Assembly (NCBI GenBank): GCA_029862005.1
Contig: JAOTYD010000015.1
Location: 1-64,000 of the forward strand
Reading direction: 5' to 3'
From: Gammaproteobacteria bacterium
GTDB taxonomy: Bacteria > Pseudomonadota > Gammaproteobacteria > GCA-001735895
Length of the DNA stretch: 64,000 nt
Part shown: positions 15,904 through 24,631 of the stretch, one piece after another
How the letters are laid out: the number at the start of each line of letters is the position of its first letter
Position numbering within the stretch: the stretch's first letter is position 1
Program-made: the position numbers and the translations under genes
The notes under the pieces: model-generated
Database searches by the model: none
Seen by the model: only the letters and a program-made list of their open reading frames with translations
Told to the model about the DNA's origin: nothing

Positions 15904-18075
15904 TCAGGACGGTTGCAGGTTCGCCATACTCGCAATCAGCCACTTGCTGCCAGCCGCTTCAAAATTAACCTGCACCCTGGACTGGGCTCCCTGTCCCTCG
16001 AGATTCAGTACGACACCGTCGCCAAAGCGGGCATGATTCACTTTCTGACCAACAAACAAACCGGTGTCCTCAATCGCACGATCCAGTCCTATGCGCGGCG
16101 AAGTCGGCATCACGGGACGACTGATATTTGCCCTGGGCCTGATTTCCTGCATCAGTTCACCCGGTATTTCGCGCACGAAGCGGGACAGCATGTTATAGCT
16201 TTCGCCACCGTACAGGCGGCGCACCTCGGCACTGGTTATCACCAGCTGCTCTCGCGCACGGGTAATACCGACATAACACAGACGTCGCTCTTCTTCCATA
16301 CGGCCCGGCTCTTCACTGGAGCGCTGATGCGGAAACAACCCCTCCTCCATACCCACCAGGAAAACCAGTGGAAACTCGAGTCCCTTGACCGAGTGCATGG
16401 TCATCAGTTGTACGCAATCTTCCCAGGCATCCGCCTGGGATTCGCCAGCCTCGAGTGCCGCATGCGCGAGGAAGGCATCAAGCGTTGACATTTCTTCCTC
16501 GATATTGGCATCGTATGCAAAACTCTTGCCGGCGCCGACGAGTTCCTGCAGGTTCTCGATGCGCGACTGGCCTTTCTCGGTCGTATCCTTTTTAAAATAC
16601 AGATCGAGACCGCTCATCTCGACCCCGGTCTTAATCTGATCACCGAGTGGCAACTCCAGCAGGTCAGATGTCATGCGGCGGATCAGACCGACGTAGACCT
16701 GCAGCGCACCGCGGGCCCGCGCGGTCAAACTATCCGATGAGATCAGTTCGATACTCGCGTTCCACAGGGAAGTCGAATGCTGACGTGCATAATTGCGAAT
16801 TTCATCAATCGTTTTCTGGCCGATACCGCGGGGGGGATGATTAACCGTGCGTTCGAAGGCGTGGTCTGCCGTTGGATTTGAAATCATGCGCAGGTAGGCA
16901 AGCGTGTCCTTGATTTCCGCGCGTTCAAAAAATCGCAGGCCGCCATATACCCGGTAAGGTATACCGCGTGTAAACAGTGTTTCTTCAAACTGGCGCGACT
17001 GGGCGTTGGAACGGTAAAGCACCGCGATTTCGTTGCGGCTTCGCCCCTGTGCCACCCAGTTCTCGATGCGGTCGATGACGAAACGGGCCTCATCCTTCTC
17101 GTTGTACGCCGAGTAAAACAGAATTGGCTCACCGTCGGCGCTATCGGTCCACAGTTCCTTGCCAAGGCGCGAGCGATTGTTATCGATCAGGGCATTCGCG
17201 GCTTTCAATATGGTGCCGGTGGAGCGGTAATTCTGTTCCAGGCGAATAACCTGGGTATTGGCAAAGTCTTTCTGGAAATGGTGGATGTTTTCAATGCGCG
17301 CACCGCGCCAGCCGTAAATCGACTGATCATCATCGCCAACCACGAACACCGGCGTGTCGGTGCCCGCCAGGAGCCGCATCCAGGCGTACTGGATCGCGTT
17401 GGTATCCTGAAATTCATCGACCAGGATATGCTGAAATCGTCGCTGGTAGTGCTCGCGAATATCGTCGTTGTCACGAATCAGTTCGAGTACCCGCAACAAC
17501 AACTCGGCAAAGTCGACAACACCAGCGCGCTCGCATAGATCCTGGTAGAGACGGTAGATCTCTAACAGCTGCTGCTGGATCGGGTCCTGCCCAGGATCGA
17601 TATGAGCCGGACGTAAACCCTCATCCTTGTTATGGTTGATAAACCACTGGGCCTGCTTCGGCGGCCAGCGGGCCTCGTCAAGGTCGAGTTGCCGGACGAC
17701 GCGCTTGACCATGCGTAACTGGTCATCGCTATCCAGGATTTGAAATCCCTGCGGCAAGCCGGCAGCCTCGTAATGCAAACGTAACAGGCGATGCGCGAGC
17801 CCGTGAAACGTGCCGACCCACATTGCCGCCGCAGAAATTCCGAGCAGTGATTCGACCCGGGCGCGCATCTCGGCAGCGGCCTTGTTGGTAAAGGTAACCG
17901 CGAGCACGCTGTACGGGGATAATCCATCAACTTCGCATAGCCATGCGACGCGATGCGTAAGCACACGTGTCTTGCCACTGCCAGCCCCGGCAAGCACTAA
18001 CAGGGGGCCCGGATCGGCGCTAACCGCTTCGCGTTGGCGGTCGTTCAGGGAGTCGAGTATATGGGATACGTCCAT
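15904..18075 (-). CDS. uvrD: DNA helicase II (UvrD)
   Basis: A 723-residue SF1A 3'-5' helicase used in nucleotide-excision and mismatch repair. Helicase motifs appear in order: Walker A GAGSGKT (about 31-37), Walker B VDEFQDTN, motif III GDDDQSIYGWRGA, motif IV QNYRST, and motif VI YVGITRAREQL. The C-terminal extension ends with a Tudor-like segment (NHARFGDGVVLNLEGQG) as in E. coli UvrD. It lies alone downstream of a small hypothetical gene. Confidence 0.96.
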   Translation of the reverse strand: MDVSHILDSLNDRQREAVSADPGPLLVLAGAGSGKTRVLTHRVAWLCEVDGLSPYSVLAVTFTNKAAAEMRARVESLLGISAAAMWVGTFHGLAHRLLRLHYEAAGLPQGFQILDSDDQLRMVKRVVRQLDLDEARWPPKQAQWFINHNKDEGLRPAHIDPGQDPIQQQLLEIYRLYQDLCERAGVVDFAELLLRVLELIRDNDDIREHYQRRFQHILVDEFQDTNAIQYAWMRLLAGTDTPVFVVGDDDQSIYGWRGARIENIHHFQKDFANTQVIRLEQNYRSTGTILKAANALIDNNRSRLGKELWTDSADGEPILFYSAYNEKDEARFVIDRIENWVAQGRSRNEIAVLYRSNAQSRQFEETLFTRGIPYRVYGGLRFFERAEIKDTLAYLRMISNPTADHAFERTVNHPPRGIGQKTIDEIRNYARQHSTSLWNASIELISSDSLTARARGALQVYVGLIRRMTSDLLELPLGDQIKTGVEMSGLDLYFKKDTTEKGQSRIENLQELVGAGKSFAYDANIEEEMSTLDAFLAHAALEAGESQADAWEDCVQLMTMHSVKGLEFPLVFLVGMEEGLFPHQRSSEEPGRMEEERRLCYVGITRAREQLVITSAEVRRLYGGESYNMLSRFVREIPGELMQEIRPRANISRPVMPTSPRIGLDRAIEDTGLFVGQKVNHARFGDGVVLNLEGQGAQSRVQVNFEAAGSKWLIASMANLQPS

Positions 18076-18149
18076 TTGCAGCAGGCTTTAAACACAAGCG
18101 GACATTGTATCAATTAGGTTGTCCTGCGACAGCAGGAATGACGGGAATA

Positions 18150-18446
18150 TCAGATATATCCGTCCAGTACACGTCCCAGTAGCGGGGGATCAGATGCGAC
18201 TTGCTGGTAGGTATCAATCGCACGACGATTTTGCGGATCGACCTGCAGGTTCAGCTGCGGACGATAACGCCTGTCATTGCCAACGCCTTCCAGCAGTTCA
18301 CCTCGATACACGTAGCTGGGTGATGGCTGTTTGCTGGCGTCACGAAACTCACTGGCATTATCCGTGACCGAAGCCACCGGGCGTGTCGCCGGTTGGTCCG
18401 GATAAATCGGGAGTTGCTTGGGTTTAGCTGTGATAATGTAATTCAC
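18150..18446 (-). CDS. Small conserved-looking hypothetical protein
   Basis: A 98-residue soluble, polar protein with no recognised domain. It is proline- and arginine-rich, with a block YVYRGELLEGVGNDRRYRPQ followed by DPQNRRAIDTY, which looks like a conserved motif of small gammaproteobacterial proteins, possibly disordered. The start is GTG (18444-18446). It lies 75 bp upstream of uvrD and 83 bp downstream of moaE on the same strand. Function unknown. Confidence 0.6.
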   Translation of the reverse strand: MNYIITAKPKQLPIYPDQPATRPVASVTDNASEFRDASKQPSPSYVYRGELLEGVGNDRRYRPQLNLQVDPQNRRAIDTYQQVASDPPLLGRVLDGYI

Positions 18447-18529
18447 GAATCATACTCGCAGCGCGTGCATTTCAGTTCACTTCCGGGGCAGTATATATGG
18501 CCAAAATGCGTGGATTTTGTCGATTTTGT

Positions 18530-18982
18530 TCAGGTATCCCACTTTTTTTGTGCAAATATGTCACTTTTTCGCGATTCTACCCACTTCACACCTTGATCGC
18601 TAACTTCTTTTTTCCAGAAGGGCGCGTCGGTTTTAAGATAGTCCATGATAAATTCACAGGCCTCAAAGGCATCCGCCCGATGCGCGCTCAGCACCGAGAC
18701 CAGCACGATCTGATCGGCCGGCGCTAACGCGCCGACGCGATGAATAATCCCCAGATCGATTATTTTCCAGCGTCGCTGGGCCTTTTCGGCGATATCCTGC
18801 AGTGCCTTTTCAGTCATACCCGGGTAGTGCTCAAGCGTCATCTGCTGCAAAGCGTCATTTTCGAGATCGCGCACCAATCCGATGAAACTGGCGATGGCAC
18901 CGACATTGTTGCGTTCCGCCAGCAGTTCCCGGTTAAGCGCCGCGATGTCAAAATCTTCCTGCTGGATTCGGATTATCATCAC
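18530..18982 (-). CDS. moaE: Molybdopterin synthase catalytic subunit MoaE
   Basis: The large subunit of molybdopterin synthase, which uses the MoaD thiocarboxylate to put the dithiolene sulfurs on precursor Z. The 150-residue protein has ASFIGLVRD, LEHYPGMTEK, HRVGALAPAD and the active-site region DAPFWKKE with the paired lysines. It starts 5 bp after the moeA stop. No moaD lies next to it, so the partner subunit must be elsewhere. Confidence 0.95.
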   Translation of the reverse strand: MMIIRIQQEDFDIAALNRELLAERNNVGAIASFIGLVRDLENDALQQMTLEHYPGMTEKALQDIAEKAQRRWKIIDLGIIHRVGALAPADQIVLVSVLSAHRADAFEACEFIMDYLKTDAPFWKKEVSDQGVKWVESRKSDIFAQKKWDT

Positions 18983-18987
18983 CTACC

Positions 18988-20220
18988 TCACGAGAAAAAC
19001 TGGGCGAAAGGCAGATAGTTTACACGCTCCCCGGCCTTTACCGTCTGGTTCTCGGCGATTTCGACGAAGCCATCGGCCCATACGGTCGAAGTCAGCACGC
19101 CCGAATCCTGGTTCGGATAAACCTGGACCACGGTTTGGCCATCGGCATCGAGGGCAAGCCTGGCACGTAAAAACTCTCGCCGGCTATCAGGTTTCGGCCA
19201 GTCAAAGTCGGCCGTTATGGGCAAAGCAACGGGCTTATGCCAGGAGCGGCCCTGCATAAGCTGAATCACCGGGCAAACAAACAGGCAAAAGGTTGCAAAC
19301 ACCGATACCGGGTTACCCGGCAAACCGAGAAAAGCAGTGTCGTTGATCTGGCCGTAGGCGAGTGGTTTCCCCGGTTTGATCGCCAGACGCCAAAGTCGTA
19401 GCTCGCCGAGCTGTTCGATTGCGATCCGCACGTGATCTTCGTCGCCCACCGAGACCCCGCCCGTGGTTACCACAAGGTCAGCCTGGGTCGAGGCGCGAGA
19501 CATCGCTTCCCGCGTCGCCGCCAGCGTATCGCCAACCAGTCCCAGGTCGACAATTTCGCAACCCATCGATTCAAGCAGGCCGTGCAAAGTGTAGCGATTT
19601 GAATCGTATATTTTACCCGCGCCAAGCACCTCTCCCGGCTCCACCAGTTCGTCGCCGGTCAAAAACATACCCACCCTGATCGGCGCATAAACCGGCAGGC
19701 TTTGCATTCCGACCGATGCAGCAAGCCCGATATCCTGGGCCCTGAGGCGACGGCCTGCGCTTAGAATGGTCGTACCATGCTGAATATCGTTGCCGGCCGG
19801 CCGGATGTTGCTGCCCTTCGCCGGGCGCGCATCGAAACTGATTTGATGATCGTCCGCCTCGACCTGTTCCTGCATGATGACGGCATCGGCGCCATCGGGT
19901 ATGGGGGCACCGGTAAAGATGCGCGCGGCAGTGCCCGCAGCCAGAGGTTCGGCGGCTGCACCGGCGGGGATGCGCTGCGAGAGCGGCAAAGACGTTTTAC
20001 CATTCGCTGCCAGATCGGTGGTATTGATTGCATAGCCATCCATCGCCGACATCGCGCAACCCGGCACATCGATTTCGGCATCAATAGACTGCGCCAGTAC
20101 CGACCCCAGTGTCTGCCTCAGCGGCGTATCAATGATCGGGCCTGAGGACGCAATACCCCTGGTCAGCTGTTCGAGCGCTTCATCGTAAGCCAGCAACGGA
20201 GAGGTGTCACAACGGTTCAT
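18988..20220 (-). CDS. moeA: Molybdopterin molybdenumtransferase MoeA
   Basis: It inserts molybdate into adenylylated molybdopterin. The 410-residue protein shows the MoeA order: N-terminal VPGCAMSAMDGYA (about 52-64), the IFTGAPIPDGADAVIMQE block, the MogA-like domain with TTGGVSVGDEDH, the PGKPLAYG and LGLPGNPVSVFATF motifs, and a C-terminal beta domain. It follows the unknown P-loop gene by 11 bp and precedes moaE by 5 bp, so all are probably in one transcript with recG. Confidence 0.95.
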   Translation of the reverse strand: MNRCDTSPLLAYDEALEQLTRGIASSGPIIDTPLRQTLGSVLAQSIDAEIDVPGCAMSAMDGYAINTTDLAANGKTSLPLSQRIPAGAAAEPLAAGTAARIFTGAPIPDGADAVIMQEQVEADDHQISFDARPAKGSNIRPAGNDIQHGTTILSAGRRLRAQDIGLAASVGMQSLPVYAPIRVGMFLTGDELVEPGEVLGAGKIYDSNRYTLHGLLESMGCEIVDLGLVGDTLAATREAMSRASTQADLVVTTGGVSVGDEDHVRIAIEQLGELRLWRLAIKPGKPLAYGQINDTAFLGLPGNPVSVFATFCLFVCPVIQLMQGRSWHKPVALPITADFDWPKPDSRREFLRARLALDADGQTVVQVYPNQDSGVLTSTVWADGFVEIAENQTVKAGERVNYLPFAQFFS

Positions 20221-20231
20221 GTCAGCCTTCT

Positions 20232-22079
20232 TTAGTCCAGACAGCCCATGGTATGCAGCCGCGCTTCGTCAGACAATGAAATCGCGGATCGCTGCTCGAT
20301 ACTCGCGAGACAGTCGGGGAACCCCGGAACCATCGCTTGTAGGGCCGCGAGCGCGGTTTCATCCTTCAGAACTTGCTTAATCATATCAGGATCAATCCAG
20401 CTGATCTTGCCGGATTCCATGTGGGCGTATATTTTTCCGGCGACACGATCAACAAAATTGATCACGGGTATTCGTGCAGCGCACTTGACCAGGAATCCTG
20501 TGTTCAATGCCGGCACCATCGCATCATCAGCAGGATAAACGTCAACCGGATCTTTGGCCTCAATATTAATTCTGGTGTACCGCTCGATATCGAGCATGCA
20601 TTTGAAATCCAGAATATTCAGTTCGCCGTTCAATCCAAATGCAATCGTGCGCGGCTTGCTCCCTTTGGTAACACTATTGTCAAGAAATTCGTAATATACA
20701 GTTTTGTCTTTGTGCAAAGCCCAGGTAAAAAACAGGGCCGGGATGCCCTTGAAGGCTTCCACGTTGTGATCGAGCAGATCGTCGACGGCCTTGAAGCGTC
20801 CGACCTGAAGGCCACGCAACCAGGCCCGTTCAACCGTTGCCTCAGGCGGCGTCACGATAAAGGTCAGGTAGACGGTACGGCCAAAGCGTGTCAGTAAATT
20901 ACTGCCCTCCTCGGTATCTTTTCCAGGCGCAAAACTGTCGAATCGAAAGCGATCGATTAGCAGGTGCGAGATTCGACCCTGTTCGGCTTTTTGCGCGATA
21001 TAGCGATCGAGTTTCTGGTCGACAATCGGAATTTCGTCACCCACCAGGGTGCCGGCATATTTGTAAGCCGGGCCCAGAGTATCGTAATCCAGCAGGAATT
21101 TGCGCCAGATATCCGGGCTAATTAACGCAAAATCCTGCCAATTCAACCCCAGCCTCTCGGTATGCTTATGCTGGAGTGGTCGCATCGTGCTCTTGCCCGA
21201 GGCCGAAGCCCCCTTGACGTTGATGACCACGGGCTCTGCTTGGGGGCGCAACACCGGATATCCCTCGCGTTCCGCGGCCTGCGACACCAGGGGTGCGATG
21301 GCTTCACCGATTATTTCGCTGCCATGGCTATTGCAGACCAGACCCGTGGTCAGCGTCGTCAACAGCGCTTTATCCCCCACCAAACGACCGTGTTTAACGA
21401 CAATCGCGCGCGTCACCCGGGCGAGTTCACGGTAGACCGCGGAAAACAATTTATCGCCAGTTGAGTTAGCGCTTTCATCCCAGCCGGAAATAAAGCGCTG
21501 GTTACGCTGTTCAGCAGTTTCTGACACTGCTGGTGCTTTCTTTTTACCGCCAGAACCGAATAACCGGGAAAGTTTAAAGCCGGTACGGGCATTTTCGACC
21601 GGCGCTGTTTGCGCAAATATGCTTTCGCTTAACGTTTGATCAACTATTGCCCGAGCCTGCTGATCCAGTTGCGCATGACGTTCACAGATCGTGGCCATTT
21701 CCGGCTCGATATATACTGACAGGATTCGGTTTGCCACATCGCGAAAATTTATTCCGAGGTCTTCATATCGGGTTCCATCAGAGACAAAAATATCGGCGGA
21801 AACACGTATCAATAATTCATGTACTACAAGTCTTTGCGGCCGGAAAAACACCATTTGCTGGACTGGCAGACCGGTAAAATCGCTGAGCTCGGTGGCGCTT
21901 TCGATTGTTGAAAATACGTTTTCCGACCGAAATATGGTTGACAACGGCAAGTATTTTACGGGCAGGGTTGACTTGATACCGGGATTCCAGGCATCCGCGT
22001 TTTCATCCGCCGAGGGAATATTGCTTATCCCGGACAAATCCGTCGATCCCGGTTGGACAAATCCTGTCTGGTCCAGCAT
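20232..22079 (-). CDS. Uncharacterised P-loop protein with zeta-toxin-like kinase region
   Basis: A 615-residue soluble protein I do not recognise as a named family. A Walker A motif GASASGKST lies at residues 290-298. What follows has the layout of zeta-toxin/PezT-type kinases: an acidic residue with nearby arginine (SPDIWRKFL), a Tyr/Gly-rich block (YDTLGPAYKYAGTLVGDEI), a helix with DRYIAQKAEQG, LIDRFRFDSF and an Arg-bearing helix ATVERAWLRGLQVGR. The N-terminal 280 residues are unrelated to toxins. No antitoxin-like gene is adjacent. It is 9 bp from the recG stop and 11 bp from moeA, an operon position more like a housekeeping role. Its substrate is unknown. Confidence 0.8.
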   Translation of the reverse strand: MLDQTGFVQPGSTDLSGISNIPSADENADAWNPGIKSTLPVKYLPLSTIFRSENVFSTIESATELSDFTGLPVQQMVFFRPQRLVVHELLIRVSADIFVSDGTRYEDLGINFRDVANRILSVYIEPEMATICERHAQLDQQARAIVDQTLSESIFAQTAPVENARTGFKLSRLFGSGGKKKAPAVSETAEQRNQRFISGWDESANSTGDKLFSAVYRELARVTRAIVVKHGRLVGDKALLTTLTTGLVCNSHGSEIIGEAIAPLVSQAAEREGYPVLRPQAEPVVINVKGASASGKSTMRPLQHKHTERLGLNWQDFALISPDIWRKFLLDYDTLGPAYKYAGTLVGDEIPIVDQKLDRYIAQKAEQGRISHLLIDRFRFDSFAPGKDTEEGSNLLTRFGRTVYLTFIVTPPEATVERAWLRGLQVGRFKAVDDLLDHNVEAFKGIPALFFTWALHKDKTVYYEFLDNSVTKGSKPRTIAFGLNGELNILDFKCMLDIERYTRINIEAKDPVDVYPADDAMVPALNTGFLVKCAARIPVINFVDRVAGKIYAHMESGKISWIDPDMIKQVLKDETALAALQAMVPGFPDCLASIEQRSAISLSDEARLHTMGCLD

Positions 22080-22088
22080 CGATCACGC

Positions 22089-24182
22089 TTATCCGACATC
22101 GGTATAGTCCTGACGCGCGCCGATCCAGTTGCGCAGCAGTTCTGCGCGGATGGTAGCGTTTTCGGGCAATTGCATCAGCTTTGCAAGCACCTCGACCTGA
22201 GCAAACCATTGCTGATCGCGCATCAGGTCGGCTATCTTGAAACTCATTTCGCCCGTTTGACGAGTCCCCAGCACCTCTCCTGCGCCACGAAGTTCGAGGT
22301 CTTTTTCGGCTATCGCGAAACCATCCTGGGTGCTACGGATGATTTCGAGGCGCGTTCGCGCCAGCTCGGAAAGATCGCTCCTGACCAGCAAGATACAAAA
22401 GCTTTCGCGCGCTCCGCGCCCGACACGACCGCGCAGCTGGTGAATTTGCGCCAGGCCAAGGCGCTCCGGGTTTTCGATAATCATGATGCTGGCATTGGGC
22501 ACATCGACACCAACCTCGATCACCGTCGTCGCGACAAGTATATCGACATCGCGATTCTTGAAGGCGTTGATCGTGGCTTCCTTGTCCGCAGGCTTCAGGC
22601 GTCCATGCACCATGCCGATCGACAACTGGGGTAGCTGTTGGCAAAGCAGGTCATAGGTCATTTCCGCAGCCTCGTACTGCAGCGCGTCCGATTCTTCAAT
22701 CAGGGTGCAAACCCAGTAAACCTGCCCGCCTTCGGCGCAGGCGCCAGCCACCCGCTGGATCAGGCTATCACGCTGCTGCTCCGAGATGATCGATGTCGTC
22801 ACCGGTTTGCGTCCCGGCGGCAATTCATCGATCTGGGAGTAATCGAGATCGGCGTATATCGACATCGCCATGGTGCGCGGTATCGGGGTCGCTGTCATGA
22901 TCAGTTGATGTGCCATCTCGTCATCGCGGGTTTTGCGCTGCAACGCGAGTCGCTGGTCAACACCGAAGCGATGTTGCTCGTCGAAAATAATAAATCCGAG
23001 ACGACTAAACTCAACACTCGCCTGGAACAGCGCATGGGTACCGACCACGACCTGCGCTTCCCCGCCCGCAATCAGCGACAGCTTTTGTTCCCGTTTCTTT
23101 CCCTTGTCGGCACCGACCAGGTTCAACACGGTTATTCCGAGAGGTTCCAGCCAGCCGCTGAAGTTCTGAAAATGCTGTTCGGCAAGAATTTCGGTTGGCG
23201 CCATTAGTACGGCCTGGTAGCCCGATTCGATCACCGGTAAACAGGCAAGCGCGGCAACCACGGTTTTACCCGAGCCGACGTCGCCCTGTACCAGTCGAAT
23301 CATCGGTTTAGCGGCGGCGAAATCCTGCATAAGCTCGCCCAGCACACGCTGCTGGGCACCGGTCAACTCGAACTGAAGCTCCTGTATCAGTCGTTGCTGC
23401 AGTTTTTCGGCTGGCTGGATCGCAGGCGTTTTGCGACTGCGAATCTGTCGCCGGCGTTCGAGCAGGGCAAGACGGTGCGCAGCGAGTTCTTCGACTATAA
23501 AGCGATACTGTGCCGGATGCCTGTGCTGCGCAATCAGCTCACTATCGCGTTTGTTTTCGGGGTTATGCAAATCAATCATCGCCGACGCAAATCCGGGAAA
23601 TCCATTCTCATCGAGCCAGGTCTGCGGCAAGGTTTCGGCAATGCCTTCAGATTTAAGCTTGTCGATGGCCTGCTGCACGATGCGTTTTATCGATATCTGG
23701 TGCAATCCTTCGGTAGTCGGATAAATAGGGGTCAGGGATTGCGGCAGTGGAGGAGGATTGTCGACATCGATGACTTCGGTTTCAGGATGAATCATTTCGA
23801 GCTCACCCTGGGCTGATCTGACTTCACCGAAACAGCGCAACCAGGCGCCTTTTTCGAACTGTTTTTGTTGATTCGCACTGAAATAGAAGAAGCGAACCGC
23901 GATCACCCCGGTTGCGTCTCCAAGCTTTGCCGCGAGTACGCGCCGCGATCGTCCCTGGCGTCGGAAGTGCACGCTGGCGTGCAACACCTCGGCTTCAATC
24001 TGGCTGCGCCGCCCCGGCTGTAAAGATCCGATCGGGGATACGAAAGTGCGGTCTTCGTAACGCAGCGGTAAATGAAATAACAGATCGCGCTGGGTGTTCA
24101 AGCCCATTTTCAGCAGCTTTTCCGCTACCTTGGGACCAACGCCTTTGAGATACCGTAATCCTTGAGCCGACCAGTGCTCCAT
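22089..24182 (-). CDS. recG: ATP-dependent DNA helicase RecG
   Basis: A branch-migration helicase that regresses stalled forks and processes recombination intermediates. The 697-residue protein has an N-terminal wedge/OB domain (LPLRYEDRT, about 40-150), helicase motif I GDVGSGKT, motif II DEQHRFG (the RecG form of DEAH), TATPIPRTMAM and motif VI QLRGRVGRG. The ATG at 24182 (MEHWSAQGLRYLKGVGPKVA) gives the family length; a longer frame to 24305 overlaps ridA. This gmk-rpoZ-spoT-ridA-recG order is common in Gammaproteobacteria. Confidence 0.96.
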   Translation of the reverse strand: MEHWSAQGLRYLKGVGPKVAEKLLKMGLNTQRDLLFHLPLRYEDRTFVSPIGSLQPGRRSQIEAEVLHASVHFRRQGRSRRVLAAKLGDATGVIAVRFFYFSANQQKQFEKGAWLRCFGEVRSAQGELEMIHPETEVIDVDNPPPLPQSLTPIYPTTEGLHQISIKRIVQQAIDKLKSEGIAETLPQTWLDENGFPGFASAMIDLHNPENKRDSELIAQHRHPAQYRFIVEELAAHRLALLERRRQIRSRKTPAIQPAEKLQQRLIQELQFELTGAQQRVLGELMQDFAAAKPMIRLVQGDVGSGKTVVAALACLPVIESGYQAVLMAPTEILAEQHFQNFSGWLEPLGITVLNLVGADKGKKREQKLSLIAGGEAQVVVGTHALFQASVEFSRLGFIIFDEQHRFGVDQRLALQRKTRDDEMAHQLIMTATPIPRTMAMSIYADLDYSQIDELPPGRKPVTTSIISEQQRDSLIQRVAGACAEGGQVYWVCTLIEESDALQYEAAEMTYDLLCQQLPQLSIGMVHGRLKPADKEATINAFKNRDVDILVATTVIEVGVDVPNASIMIIENPERLGLAQIHQLRGRVGRGARESFCILLVRSDLSELARTRLEIIRSTQDGFAIAEKDLELRGAGEVLGTRQTGEMSFKIADLMRDQQWFAQVEVLAKLMQLPENATIRAELLRNWIGARQDYTDVG

Positions 24183-24189
24183 GCAACTG

Positions 24190-24573
24190 CTAATCGATAA
24201 CCAGTACCGCGTCCATCTCGACGCCAACCGCTTTCGGCAGGGCGGCAACACCGATCGCGGCCCGGGCCGGGTACGGCTGTTGAAAATACCGGCCCATGAT
24301 TTCATTGACGGTCGGGAAGTTACCGAGGTCGGTCAGGTAGATATTCAACTTGACCACATCGGCAAGGCTTCCCCCGGAAGCCGTGGCAACCGCAGCGAGA
24401 TTATCGAAAACCCGCGTGATTTCAGCTTCGATACCGCCGCTGACGACCTCCATGGTGGCCGGATCGAGTGGTATCTGTCCGGAGACATAGACCGTATTAT
24501 CAACCTTGACAGCTTGCGAGTAAGTGCCGATTGCCTGGGGTGCGGCATCGGTTTGAATAATGGTTTTGGCCAT
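24190..24573 (-). CDS. ridA: RidA-family enamine/imine deaminase
   Basis: A 127-residue trimeric cytosolic protein that hydrolyses reactive 2-aminoacrylate-type enamines released by PLP enzymes. The family pattern is clear: [31 protein letters not shown], and the signature [24 protein letters not shown] with the key arginine. GGAGA lies before the start. It sits between spoT and recG. Confidence 0.93.
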   Translation of the reverse strand: MAKTIIQTDAAPQAIGTYSQAVKVDNTVYVSGQIPLDPATMEVVSGGIEAEITRVFDNLAAVATASGGSLADVVKLNIYLTDLGNFPTVNEIMGRYFQQPYPARAAIGVAALPKAVGVEMDAVLVID

Positions 24574-24631
24574 GCTCTGTCTCCGGTTCAGAAATTCTGG
24601 ATTATGCGGGTATTAGCCACGCTGACAATCA

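Noticed and set aside
18122..18137. Hairpin tcctgc/gcagga between the 98-residue gene and uvrD
   Set aside because: Short stem without a T-tract; resembles a fragment of common dispersed tcctgc-type repeats but is too small to claim as an element.
20232..22079. Calling the P-loop gene a toxin-antitoxin toxin
   Set aside because: No small antitoxin gene adjoins it, it is more than twice the size of zeta toxins, and it sits in a housekeeping operon.
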